Below, piece by piece: positions 20,593-29,316 of a stretch of DNA of 64,000 nucleotides. The position numbers and the translations under genes were made by a program. A model generated the notes under the pieces. It had not been told where the DNA came from, ran no database searches, and was given only the letters and a program-made list of their open reading frames with translations. The number at the start of each line of letters is the position of its first letter. Within the stretch, counting starts at the first letter, position 1. This stretch comes from Bacteroidota bacterium (GTDB lineage Bacteria > Bacteroidota > Bacteroidia > AKYH767-A > 2013-40CM-41-45): the NCBI GenBank assembly GCA_016721305.1, contig JADKIH010000004.1, positions 1-64,000 on the forward strand, given 5' to 3'.

Positions 20593-22644
20593 CTATTCCA
20601 CGTGAACAAATTTAAAGTGTTCCGTTTGCTTGTTTTGTTTTAATTCTATTTGCAAAATGCCTGCAGGAAATTCTGAAAGATTGATCTGAATAATTTCGCT
20701 TTCAGAATATGAATTTGAAAAAAGTACTTGCCCCGAGAGATTCATGATTTGAATTTCGATCTCATTGAATCCTGATGGGCTATTTTGCAATTCAATATTT
20801 AATACATCTTTGGCAGGTGATGGATAAACGCGATATTTTGAATTTTGGGAGATTGAATTAATGCCATTCAATAGTGCAGAGGAAAGTCGATATAAAGAGT
20901 CGGCATGCGTAACAAAGAGGTAATCAGAATTTAATGCTACCAATTCGGGATACTGATTATTGGGTAGAGGAATGTTTATATCATACCAGCTAATGCCATT
21001 GTCGAAAGTTAATTTCATAGTCGGAGAAACAATCAACACGCCGTTATAAACAGTCGCTGATTGAAATGTCACGGCAGGGTAGTGCATATCATTCCAGGTC
21101 AGACCATCGTTTGTTGAATACCAGATGAATCCGCCGGTATTATTAATGGCATACAAAATTCCTGAATCGAAAAGGATCTTTGAAATCTGTTGCCCGCTTA
21201 ATACCTGCGACCACATACCTCCTAACACAGGAGACCGATAGAGGCCCGACATGCTTGCTATGAAGTAGCTGTTTGTGCTTGCTCCAAGAGTTATTGGAGT
21301 TCCGGCAGGGAATGTCAGTGTGCTCCAACTTGTACCTCCATTTGATGAGGATTTTAAAGTTCCGTCAATGTTCAATGCTATCATTCCTTGTGAATTGCTG
21401 CAGTAATCTACCATCTGTTGCGAGTAATAGCCGTATGGAAAATTTAAATCAGTCCATGTATTACCGCTATTTGTTGTTCGATAACCATAAGCTGCTGAAG
21501 CAACAACTTCACTCGAATTCACAAAAATCGAGCGAGTATCGGTTGCGGATGCTAAATGATTAAAGGTATAACCATTGTCATTGGAAACGGAAAAACCATC
21601 TGAACTTCCCATATATAAATTGCTTCCGGAAGTTCGCATGACATTTGTGAAATAGTAGTTGATACCTTTGCCACAAAACTGCCAATTGAAATTATTCTTC
21701 GATGCTTTGTAAAGCCCTCCACTTGTAGGAGCGTAAACGGTATCTCCAACTTCTACAATCTGAGTTCCTGTCGACTCGAGAGGTAAATTAGTGCTCTGAT
21801 TCGAAAAAGAAGCTGTTGCAGTATCTGAAACGTAGAGACCTTTTCTCAGATTGGCGTAAAAATAAATTTTGCCACCTGCGACCGTCATCCGTGATAATGT
21901 CGGATTGGTAAATGCTGTAGAAGGAATACCGGATGAAAAACTTGCCCACGTGTTTCCTGTGTCTGTTGATTTGTATAAGCCATCGTAGTTGAGAAGGAAT
22001 ACTAAATTGTTGTAACGATAAACAGACGCTACAAGGTAACTAGAGGCACCACTAATTCCGGTAGTTGGAGAGGGAGTCCAAGTCTGCCCGTCATCATCCG
22101 AAAAGAATAATCCACCTTGACCGGTTCCGTTATTTGAAAACGACAAATAAAGTCTTCCTTCATAAATTTCCATGACTTCAAGATTATTCTGTGATGGGAG
22201 CGTAATTTGATTCCAACTTGTTCCGTCATCATTTGAAATGTAAAAGGCATTGTAAGAGCAATGAGCATATATTTTACTTCCGGAAATTTTAATGTCGACA
22301 ATTTGAAAGCTTGTGTCAGGAGTAATTGTAGTCCATGTAGCTCCACTGTCGGTTGTTAAATAAGCATTCAAATGATAAGTTCTTTTGAAAAGCATTTTTC
22401 CGTTATCGGCACTTAAATTTGAGAGTAGGTGGGTGTTAAATGGTTGATTAGTGTAAGCCCAATGTTCGCCTTGATCGTTGCTTTCAATTAGTCCAACACT
22501 AGTGGCCGCATACCAGATATTCTGAAATTGTACCAGGTTCGTTGTGTGAACTCCATTTGGTCCTTCGAGTAATTGCCATTGTGCATTTGATAAAAAGGGC
22601 GCGAAAAAAGCAAATAGCACTAGAGAGAATAACTTAGTTTTCAT
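20593..22644 (-). CDS. T9SS-exported protein with BNR/Asp-box (sialidase-like) repeats
   Basis: Secreted protein, 683 aa. The signal peptide is MKTKLFSLVLFAFFAPFLSNAQ. The body has repeated Asp-box motifs: SNDQGEHW, TTDSGATW, SNDDGTSW, SDDDGQTW, STDTGNTW and others, typical of a multi-blade beta-propeller (Vps10/BNR type). The last 80 residues form a T9SS type A sorting domain (YRVYPSPAKDVLNIEL ... ELKQNKQ). No sialidase FRIP motif or catalytic tyrosine pair is evident, so glycosidase activity is unsupported. It converges on xdhB with only 7 bases between stops and splits the purine genes, which suggests a later insertion or rearrangement. Confidence 0.85.
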   Translation of the reverse strand: MKTKLFSLVLFAFFAPFLSNAQWQLLEGPNGVHTTNLVQFQNIWYAATSVGLIESNDQGEHWAYTNQPFNTHLLSNLSADNGKMLFKRTYHLNAYLTTDSGATWTTITPDTSFQIVDIKISGSKIYAHCSYNAFYISNDDGTSWNQITLPSQNNLEVMEIYEGRLYLSFSNNGTGQGGLFFSDDDGQTWTPSPTTGISGASSYLVASVYRYNNLVFLLNYDGLYKSTDTGNTWASFSSGIPSTAFTNPTLSRMTVAGGKIYFYANLRKGLYVSDTATASFSNQSTNLPLESTGTQIVEVGDTVYAPTSGGLYKASKNNFNWQFCGKGINYYFTNVMRTSGSNLYMGSSDGFSVSNDNGYTFNHLASATDTRSIFVNSSEVVASAAYGYRTTNSGNTWTDLNFPYGYYSQQMVDYCSNSQGMIALNIDGTLKSSSNGGTSWSTLTFPAGTPITLGASTNSYFIASMSGLYRSPVLGGMWSQVLSGQQISKILFDSGILYAINNTGGFIWYSTNDGLTWNDMHYPAVTFQSATVYNGVLIVSPTMKLTFDNGISWYDINIPLPNNQYPELVALNSDYLFVTHADSLYRLSSALLNGINSISQNSKYRVYPSPAKDVLNIELQNSPSGFNEIEIQIMNLSGQVLFSNSYSESEIIQINLSEFPAGILQIELKQNKQTEHFKFVHVE

Positions 22645-22761
22645 TGGTGCGGGATTTTAAAAGTGAGAAAGGGTGTAGAGTAAAGATATGAAATTATTGA
22701 GGATTGAAAATTGAAAATTGAAGATTTAGGTGGAGGTTGGAAATTTTGAAAATAAATGGGG

Positions 22762-22897
22762 GTCAAGGTTCACTGTTCAAAGTTCAAGGTTCAAAGTTCA
22801 AGGTTAAAAGTTCAAGGTTAAAAGTTCAAGGTTAAAAGTTCAAGGTTAAAAGTTCAAGGTTCAAAGTTCAAGGTTCAAAGTTCAAGGTGCAAAGTTA
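22762..22897. repeat. Heptamer array GTTCAAR with GTTAAAA variants
   Basis: About 19 consecutive 7-bp units. Gttcaaa/gttcaag alternate with gttaaaa in a regular pattern in the middle (22800-22860). It occupies the gap between the puuD stop and the upstream end of the BNR gene (22645-23039), together with the array at 22914. At about 22690-22725 there is also a short attgaaa-type AT-rich repeat. No gene is seen in this gap. Confidence 0.9.
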
Positions 22898-22913
22898 GGC
22901 CTTGCCTCTTGGT

Positions 22914-23040
22914 TTCGCAACTCGCAACCCGCAACTCGCAACCCGCAACTCGCAACTCGCAACCCGCAACCCGCAACCCGCAACTCGCAACTCGCAACCC
23001 GCAACTCGCAACTCGCAACTCGCAACCCGCAACCCGCAAC
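22914..23040. repeat. Heptamer array C(T/C)CGCAA, about 18 units
   Basis: Uninterrupted 7-bp units ctcgcaa or cccgcaa that run directly into the puuD stop codon (TAG on the minus strand, plus 23040-23042). The same unit forms the array at 47041-47214. Sequence is strongly strand-asymmetric (few T, no palindrome). Confidence 0.92.
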
Positions 23041-24446
23041 TACTTCGCTCCCTGCTCAATCCATCTCCCAATCTTCTCTCTCTCATCATCGGTAATCTTC
23101 GTCTTATTACCCTGAGGCATTGTCGCGGTCTGGACGGCCCTGACTAAAATGCGTGGAGCCATTTTTTGAATCTGCTCCTTTGTGTCAAACATCACTCCGC
23201 CGGGTGCAATCTTTTGTACGTCGTCGGTGGGATGGGAGGAATGGCAAACTGTACATCTATCCTTAAAAATAGGCTCAACTTCTGCAAAGCTGATTGGAGT
23301 TGTATTCTTCACTGTGGCTTTTGGAGCCGTAACAACAATAAGAGCGAAAATGGCAACGGCTGCAAAAGGAATCATTCGGACAGCTAATTGACCTTTCTCG
23401 TGCAAGTTGAGATAATGTCGCACAGCCACACTCGCCAGCGTGAGACCTGCTAAAATCGCCCAATTGGCAGTATGCCCGAAGGTGGCAGGGAAGTGATTGC
23501 TGATCATAATGAAAATGACCGGCAATGTGATGTAGTTATTGTGCAATGAACGGAGTCCGGCCAGTTTGCCAAGTTCGGGATTCACAGGACGACCTTCTTT
23601 TGCGGCAGCAACCAGTTCTTTCTGCGAAGGAATAATGACGAAGAATACATTCCCCGCCATCACCGTTCCTAACAATGCGCCTATATGAATAAAAGCGGCT
23701 CGTCCGCTTAAATACTGCGTGAGGAAGATTGAATAGAGTACAACGATTCCAAATCCGACAAAAGCAAATGCTTGCTTCTTGTGCAGCAATGGTGTTCTGC
23801 ATAAAATGTCATATACAAACCAGCCACTTACAATCGTCCCAATTCCAATCAGCACCGCCATACCGGCGCTGATATCTCGTACTGACGGATCTACCATGAA
23901 CGATTTTGCATTCATGTAATAAACTACACTCAGTAGCAGAATTCCCGTCAGCCAGGTGTAATAGGCTTCGTATTTGAACCAGTGTAATTTCTTGGGTAAC
24001 TCCTTCGGAGAAACTTTGTATTTCTCTACATAGTAAAATCCACCGCCATGAACAGCCCAGAGATTTCCGGCTAATTCATCCCGTAAATTCTCCGTTCGAT
24101 TCAAACTGTTTTCCAAAAAAATAAAGTAGAAGGACGCGCCGATCCATGATATTCCCAGAATGACGTGTGCCCAACGAATAATCAAATTAAGCCAGTCCTG
24201 AATATGTCCTTCGAGTCCCGAACCGGGAATGTATTTTACGGCAAGAAATAGCACTCCTGCGAGAGTAAAGGATAATACCAAAGCAATTCTTCCACGACGC
24301 AATGTGTTTTTTACATCAGCCAATTCGTCGCCCGTAGTTTCATCACTCATCTTCATCAAAACTGTAAGAAGAGAGGTGAAGAGCAAAATCATCGCAACTA
24401 AAATGGCGGCGACGGCTACAGGAAGAAAGTATGGGCTAAAATCCAT
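23040..24446 (-). CDS. puuD: Membrane-bound urate oxidase (urate hydroxylase) PuuD with cytochrome c domain
   Basis: A 468-aa integral membrane protein with about eight membrane helices and a C-terminal cytochrome c domain. The N-terminal domain has the PuuD-family segments IIRWAHVILGISWIGASF (around residue 90) and NNYITLPVIFIMISNH (around 310). Heme motif CTVCH is at 398-402 with a likely axial methionine in TATMPQG (M443). PuuD oxidises urate to 5-hydroxyisourate without producing H2O2, donating electrons to cytochrome c, unlike cofactorless uricase. The next enzymes UraH and UraD are encoded upstream on the same strand. The stop codon abuts a heptamer array, so any natural terminator has been displaced or replaced. 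Confidence 0.93.
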   Translation of the reverse strand: MDFSPYFLPVAVAAILVAMILLFTSLLTVLMKMSDETTGDELADVKNTLRRGRIALVLSFTLAGVLFLAVKYIPGSGLEGHIQDWLNLIIRWAHVILGISWIGASFYFIFLENSLNRTENLRDELAGNLWAVHGGGFYYVEKYKVSPKELPKKLHWFKYEAYYTWLTGILLLSVVYYMNAKSFMVDPSVRDISAGMAVLIGIGTIVSGWFVYDILCRTPLLHKKQAFAFVGFGIVVLYSIFLTQYLSGRAAFIHIGALLGTVMAGNVFFVIIPSQKELVAAAKEGRPVNPELGKLAGLRSLHNNYITLPVIFIMISNHFPATFGHTANWAILAGLTLASVAVRHYLNLHEKGQLAVRMIPFAAVAIFALIVVTAPKATVKNTTPISFAEVEPIFKDRCTVCHSSHPTDDVQKIAPGGVMFDTKEQIQKMAPRILVRAVQTATMPQGNKTKITDDEREKIGRWIEQGAK

Positions 24447-24480
24447 TCAGGGAAATTTAAATTCGAATATTAGAGTTGAT

Positions 24481-25908
24481 TTATTTACGACGACCAACGA
24501 GAATGCGATAGAAGGAACGTGAACGAATTTCTTCAACCGTCAATCCCGTCATTGTTGCTTCTTTTTCAGTAATCGCTCCGCAATTCATGGCTTTGAGGAA
24601 GTAATTCAATAGGCCCTGTCCTGTTGCTGCGTCATCGAATACATCGCCCGATAATGTTGCCTGAGCTGCTTTATCGACGAAGTTGCGAAGACGAACGGCT
24701 GCATCTTCATAGCTCTCGAGGAAGAAAGTGTATGTAGCCGCATAGCGCATTGGCAATTGAGCCGGATTCAAATCCCATCCTTGATAAAAGCCGTTGATGA
24801 GTGAATGCATCGTATGACCATAACCTAATTTCCATGCTTTATGAACGACGGCGCGATTTTCCATTTCCTGATCTAAAGTCAGATTGTCGCCACGATGCGG
24901 ACCTACAGGCATCACGTTAGTTGCACCATCAGAGAGCATGATTCCGGTGTTGCCCAAAGCAACGCGAGTCATATGATGCGCAAAATCGCATACAGGATGA
25001 TCCATCGTCTGATACTTCGCTGTGATATTGCAAGAAGCTGTATAATCGTACGTTCCAAAGTGCGCTGCAATGCAACGTCCTTTTCCTGCACGAATTAATT
25101 TGAGAAGCGGATTTTTACCTTCGGCATCCATCATGGCTTGCGTGGCTTCTACCATCATTTCCATCTTCAGACAACCTGCAGGAAGAGAATGGATTTTTTC
25201 AAACGTCTCGAATAATTTTACAAGAGCTTCGATTTGCTCCGGAATAGTCACTTTTGGAAGCATCACGACAAAATTGCCGGGGATTTTATTTCCTGAATGC
25301 TCCAATAAGGTTGTAAGAAAAATATCGAGTGTGCGAATGCCGCGCATCTTTAGATCTTCTGTGAATGGTTTGATGCGAATGCCGATGAAAGGGGAGATGG
25401 TTTTTTCTTTCATTCCCTTTGCCAATTCCTTCGCCGCATTCACAGCTGTTTCGTCTTCCTCTTTATCCGGGCGATTTCCAAAACCGTCTTCGAAGTCAAT
25501 GCGAAAATCTTCGACGCCTTCGTGCTCTAATTTCTGAGCAATCTTTTTATAAACGGTATACGACAACCATGCATGCTCTTTTTTCAAATCTGCATGCGAT
25601 AAGCGCTCCAAACGACCTTCAAGAGCTTTGATTTCGTTTTCCGTTGAAGGAAGCGATTCGTGTCCGGTTAGCTCGAGAACCTTTGCGAGAATGGCAAAGT
25701 TCGGAGCATTTGTTTTGAAGCTCTTTAAAGCAATCTGTCCCATCTTCACCGTCGTGTCGGACTTGAAGAGATTAGCGCCACCATAAACCGTATGCACAGG
25801 CTGACGATGCGGCTGTTCTCCCGGATAGATATGCTGGAAAGCGAGATTAGCAGTTTTGAGTTCGGATAGGACGTTTTCGGTGATGTCGGTGGGGATGGAT
25901 AATTTCAT
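24481..25908 (-). CDS. CitE/HpcH-like lyase, DUF6986-type, in the ureide cluster
   Basis: A 475-aa protein with the signatures of the HpcH/HpaI-citrate lyase beta superfamily: RIDFEDG (136-142), an arginine in FIGIRIKPF (R178), metal-ligand glutamate in MEMMVEATQ (E254) and an aspartate in AHFGTYDYT (D288). It is much longer than CitE (about 290 aa) and resembles proteins annotated DUF6986, which I recall near allantoin-degradation genes in actinobacteria. Its reaction is not established. Superfamily members cleave or form C-C bonds with pyruvate, glyoxylate or acetyl-CoA, so glyoxylate released downstream of allantoate is a reasonable substrate guess. It sits 34 bases upstream of puuD and about 100 bases after uraH. 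Confidence 0.8.
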   Translation of the reverse strand: MKLSIPTDITENVLSELKTANLAFQHIYPGEQPHRQPVHTVYGGANLFKSDTTVKMGQIALKSFKTNAPNFAILAKVLELTGHESLPSTENEIKALEGRLERLSHADLKKEHAWLSYTVYKKIAQKLEHEGVEDFRIDFEDGFGNRPDKEEDETAVNAAKELAKGMKEKTISPFIGIRIKPFTEDLKMRGIRTLDIFLTTLLEHSGNKIPGNFVVMLPKVTIPEQIEALVKLFETFEKIHSLPAGCLKMEMMVEATQAMMDAEGKNPLLKLIRAGKGRCIAAHFGTYDYTASCNITAKYQTMDHPVCDFAHHMTRVALGNTGIMLSDGATNVMPVGPHRGDNLTLDQEMENRAVVHKAWKLGYGHTMHSLINGFYQGWDLNPAQLPMRYAATYTFFLESYEDAAVRLRNFVDKAAQATLSGDVFDDAATGQGLLNYFLKAMNCGAITEKEATMTGLTVEEIRSRSFYRILVGRRK

Positions 25909-26012
25909 TCGGTTATTGAATATTGAAGATTGAATATTGGACTTGCTATTAGGAAGCGCCTGAGATTGGTGGATTCAGGTCTTATTGCAAAGGTTTCGTT
26001 GGGGAAATAATA

Positions 26013-26351
26013 TCAGCTTCCACGATATGTCGAATACCCAAACGGATTCAACAAAAGCGGAATGTGGTAATGTGCATCTTCAGAAAGATTAAATTCTATA
26101 GTGACAGAAGGGTAGAAGCCTTTTTTGTTTTGTGCCGTGAAGTAGGAGGCGGTTTCGAAAATCATTCGGTAAGTGCCATGAGGAAGAAATTTTCCTTTCT
26201 CGAGTAAATCGCCGATACGGCCGTCGGCATTGGTGATGCCTTGAGCCATCTGATTCCAGCCGTTAGAAGATTTTCCCTCTAAGTGAATGGTAATTCCCAT
26301 GGCGGGTTTGCCGATGGAAGTGTCGAGGACGTGAGTGGTTATCTGGCTCAT
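26013..26351 (-). CDS. uraH: 5-hydroxyisourate hydrolase (transthyretin-like)
   Basis: HIUase, 112 aa, hydrolysing 5-hydroxyisourate from PuuD to OHCU. The hallmark C-terminal tetrapeptide YRGS is present (YSTYRGS, residues 106-112), as is the N-terminal THVLDTSIGKPA with catalytic histidine H7 and the central DGRIGDLL segment. Length is standard for the cytosolic enzyme; no signal peptide. Its ATG overlaps the uraD stop (ATGA, 26348-26351), indicating translational coupling. Confidence 0.96.
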   Translation of the reverse strand: MSQITTHVLDTSIGKPAMGITIHLEGKSSNGWNQMAQGITNADGRIGDLLEKGKFLPHGTYRMIFETASYFTAQNKKGFYPSVTIEFNLSEDAHYHIPLLLNPFGYSTYRGS

Positions 26352-26848
26352 GCAAATAATTTAGTTAAACGAATATGGGTAATTTTATTTTGTTCTTCGG
26401 CAGCAATTTTGATTTCTTCTTCGGGAGTATTAGGCAATCGCTGCTCTAACAAGTGTAACATTTCGTCGGCTGATTTACCTGTAGCGCAAACGATGAAGAT
26501 AAATCCAAATCGTTTTTCGTATTCGATATTGTCATTTGCCAGCTTTTCTATTACGTCAGTACTTGCTGCTTGCACACCGGCTTGCTCATTGGCAGCCCAT
26601 TCTTTTGTAGCAAATTTTTTCTTGAAAACTTCCGGATCTCCGATTTTCGGATGATGAGTAAACGCTTCGAGCCAATCGATCTCCGTACTTTTATTCCAGA
26701 TTTCGTCTGAAACTTTTTTTATTTCTGTGAGATTGGCAAACGGACGCTTCGCGACAACTTGCTTTGCCCAATTCGTGCTTCCGCAACATTTGAATAATTC
26801 TTCAAATGCCGCCTGTTCTTCCAATCTGTTAAATTCTAAAACTGTCAT
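26348..26848 (-). CDS. uraD: OHCU decarboxylase
   Basis: 2-oxo-4-hydroxy-4-carboxy-5-ureidoimidazoline decarboxylase, 166 aa, making S-allantoin from OHCU. Visible motifs are FTHHPKIGD with the catalytic histidine (H65/H66 region), the EWAANEQAG segment (about 84-92), and RFGFIFIVCATGKS (about 112-125). Size matches the family (about 165 aa). The gene starts one base after the allantoicase stop and overlaps uraH, forming a tight alc-uraD-uraH unit read from the minus strand. Confidence 0.95.
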   Translation of the reverse strand: MTVLEFNRLEEQAAFEELFKCCGSTNWAKQVVAKRPFANLTEIKKVSDEIWNKSTEIDWLEAFTHHPKIGDPEVFKKKFATKEWAANEQAGVQAASTDVIEKLANDNIEYEKRFGFIFIVCATGKSADEMLHLLEQRLPNTPEEEIKIAAEEQNKITHIRLTKLFA

Positions 26849-26849
26849 C

Positions 26850-27866
26850 TTAGTCTGTAATAGTCCCGTAAAGTCGCATACGACTCACTCCACCATCGGG
26901 GAAGATCGTCAGGCGAACATGCGTAAATGGCCCTGCATTTTCAATCGTTTCAAAGTAGTGTTCATGGTCGGCCGATAATTTACTCTGAGCTAAAATGGTT
27001 TTCCACTGAATTTTATCTGTATTCAAAAGTGCTTCGTCTTTCACATCGAGTACACAGCCTTCGATCAGACAACTATCAGGGTAGTTTCCTTTGAAATGGC
27101 ACGTGTCAACCAAAATTCGATTCACCTTTCCTTTATGAGCTAAACGAACGATCACCCAATCGCGATTGTTCGGTGTGCGGTTTCGTTTTGTCTCCCATCC
27201 GTCGCCCATATTTACTCCGCGTCCCGGCATGATGAGATTGTCCATGTGTGAGAAGAACATGTCGTTGCAAAGCACTGAGCGTGCACCATTAATTGCAGCA
27301 GCGAGGTCAATTACTTCGTCTTTCTTTACCTGCGTCCAATCACGTTTTACATCTCCGTAAACTTTCAACCGCGCGACACCGCCATCGGGATAAATATGCA
27401 AGCGAATATGCGTGTACGATCCGCCATCTTTTATTTCATAAAAATTCTGACTCCCCGGATTGAGCGGAGACTTTGGCAGAATTTCTTTCCATTTAATTTT
27501 TTCGCTGAGGATATCGTTGTCGCTGATATTTTCATCAATTGCATTAAATGCTTCAATAGAAGCATGAGGAGGATGATTCCCTAAAAAGAAATTCGTGTCA
27601 ATATCAACTCCGTGAATTTGCCCTTCCGTTGCCAGACGAATAACACACCAGTCATGTCCGGGCGTGCGCTTGCGGCGCGATTCCCATCCGTCCATCCATT
27701 TTCCCCGGTCAGTATATTTATCAGCGATGAAGATTCCTCTTCCCGGTTTTAATAAGTTTTCTTTTTCGGCGAAAAAATCGTCGGTGCACCACAAAGCCTT
27801 CCCGCCTAATCGTTCGGCGGCAAGATCAGTGAGTTTGGTAAAGGCCGGTGCTGTGGCTTCTTTCAT
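26850..27866 (-). CDS. alc: Allantoicase
   Basis: Hydrolyses allantoate to ureidoglycolate and urea. The 338-aa protein shows the expected internal duplication: the pair GRGIFIADKYTDRGKWMDGW / GRGVNMGDGWETKRNRTP and twice the jelly-roll ending FTHVRLTIFPDGGVSRMRLYG / YTHIRLHIYPDGGVARLKVYG. Two related domains of about 160 residues are normal for allantoicase. It lies upstream of uraD with one base between them, and downstream of allantoinase. No ureidoglycolate lyase or urease gene is seen in the window, so later steps must be encoded elsewhere. Confidence 0.94.
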   Translation of the reverse strand: MKEATAPAFTKLTDLAAERLGGKALWCTDDFFAEKENLLKPGRGIFIADKYTDRGKWMDGWESRRKRTPGHDWCVIRLATEGQIHGVDIDTNFFLGNHPPHASIEAFNAIDENISDNDILSEKIKWKEILPKSPLNPGSQNFYEIKDGGSYTHIRLHIYPDGGVARLKVYGDVKRDWTQVKKDEVIDLAAAINGARSVLCNDMFFSHMDNLIMPGRGVNMGDGWETKRNRTPNNRDWVIVRLAHKGKVNRILVDTCHFKGNYPDSCLIEGCVLDVKDEALLNTDKIQWKTILAQSKLSADHEHYFETIENAGPFTHVRLTIFPDGGVSRMRLYGTITD

Positions 27867-27915
27867 AATAGAATGTTAGGGTCGTAAAGATATCCGATTT
27901 TTGTAAAAATGCAGA

Positions 27916-29259
27916 TTATTTCTTCAATAAAACATGCCCCTGATGCGGGTTTTTAAGCATGCCGTTTTCATAAACTTTTACACCGTTTACATAGGTTGCT
28001 ATTACTTGCCCGAGCCACTCGCGGTTTGCATACGGACTTATTTTATGCCGATGGTGAATTTCGTTTTCTCCTATTGAAATTTTCGCTTTAGGATTCCAGA
28101 TAAATAAGTCCGCATCAGCACCTGCTACCAATCGGCCCTTGTTTTTCATTTGAAGAAAATCCGCCGGGTTTTCGGCAAGCCATTTAGCTACGTCAGTAAC
28201 TGTAAATCCTCGTTCATGTGCTGCTGTCCAAAAAGACGACAACGCAAATTGTAATCCCGCAATTCCACCCCAGGCTTTGTACAAATTGCCTGATTCGCTC
28301 TCTTTCAACTCCGGTGGAGCAGGAGAGTGATCGGTTGCAACGAAACTGATAAGACCGTCTTTCAGTGCCTGCCAGAGTAATTCGTTATTTGCTTTTTCGC
28401 GAATGGGAGGAGCACATTTATACATCGTTGTTCCGTCAGGAATTTCTTCGGCGCAGAAGACAAGATAATGCTGAGCTGTTTCAACAGAAAGTGGCAAGCC
28501 TTCTGCCTTTGCTTCTTCAATCATTGAAAGCGCTTCGGCAGAGGATAAATGCACTATATGAACGTGACTTTTCGTTTCACGGCACAATTGAATCATCTGT
28601 TCAATCGCTTTGTTCTCCCAGTCTTTTGGTCTTGATGCCAAATAGTCTTTATACGATGTCGGATTTCCTTTATGCTTTTCTATTCCGGGATGATCGGCAG
28701 AAAGCTCGCAATGCACAAGCAAAGGCCTTCCGTATTTTTTTAGAGTGAGAAGAGCGTTTTTCAGTTCATGATATTCGGAATTCGGGAAATCATCGATGCC
28801 GGAATGCGTCATGAAAGCTTTTAGCCCAAGTACGCCACCTTTAAGTAAATCATCGAGCTCGTTTTCATTTCCGGGAACCACACCGCCCCAAAAGCCGACA
28901 TTCACATTAAGCTTATCCTCGCTTGCTTTGAGCTTGATTTGGAAGTTGTGCTCATTGATGGTAACGGGCGATGAATTCAGTGGCATATCGACGAGCGTCG
29001 TAATTCCGCTAGCTGCAGCCGCCAAAGTTGCTGTTTCAAATCCTTCCCAGTGTGTACGGCCGGGTTCGTTGATATGGACGTGAGGATCGACAAGTCCAGG
29101 CATGAGATACAGATGCTCTGCGTCGGTGATTGGGCCTTTGAAATCAAATGGCACTTTGTCTGTAATTGAGACAATTTTACCCTGACTGATCCGGAGATAG
29201 CCATCCTCGATTCCTTCGGGCGTTACAATGTTTTTACTGTAAATTAATTCTTCCTGCAT
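27916..29259 (-). CDS. allB: Allantoinase
   Basis: Amidohydrolase opening allantoin to allantoate; 447 aa from the chosen start. Metal motifs: DPHVHINEPGRTHWEGF (about residues 60-76), a carboxylatable lysine in GLKAFMTHSG, histidines in PLLVHCELS and HIVHLSSAEA, and ATDHSPAPPE near 315. INEPGRTxWEG is the signature that separates allantoinase from dihydropyrimidinase. A longer frame starts at TTG 29280; the ATG at 29259 (MQEELIYSKN) aligns better with the family start. The gene is divergent from xdhC with a 57-bp shared control region. Confidence 0.94.
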   Translation of the reverse strand: MQEELIYSKNIVTPEGIEDGYLRISQGKIVSITDKVPFDFKGPITDAEHLYLMPGLVDPHVHINEPGRTHWEGFETATLAAAASGITTLVDMPLNSSPVTINEHNFQIKLKASEDKLNVNVGFWGGVVPGNENELDDLLKGGVLGLKAFMTHSGIDDFPNSEYHELKNALLTLKKYGRPLLVHCELSADHPGIEKHKGNPTSYKDYLASRPKDWENKAIEQMIQLCRETKSHVHIVHLSSAEALSMIEEAKAEGLPLSVETAQHYLVFCAEEIPDGTTMYKCAPPIREKANNELLWQALKDGLISFVATDHSPAPPELKESESGNLYKAWGGIAGLQFALSSFWTAAHERGFTVTDVAKWLAENPADFLQMKNKGRLVAGADADLFIWNPKAKISIGENEIHHRHKISPYANREWLGQVIATYVNGVKVYENGMLKNPHQGHVLLKK

Positions 29260-29277
29260 ATCCAATGTGGTAGTAAA

Positions 29278-29285
29278 CAAAAATA
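29278..29285 (-). promoter_or_regulatory. Candidate -7 element for allB
   Basis: On the minus strand TATTTTTG fits TAnnTTTG and lies 18 bases upstream of the allB ATG, inside the divergent allB-xdhC gap. A near match (tattttcg) is on the other strand near 29290 for xdhC. No clear -33 TTG was found. Confidence 0.35.
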
Positions 29286-29316
29286 GACTTATTTTCGGAT
29301 TCTGATACGAATATCT

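Noticed and set aside
22914..23040. CRISPR array
   Set aside because: Units are 7 bp with no unique spacers; there are no cas genes in the window.
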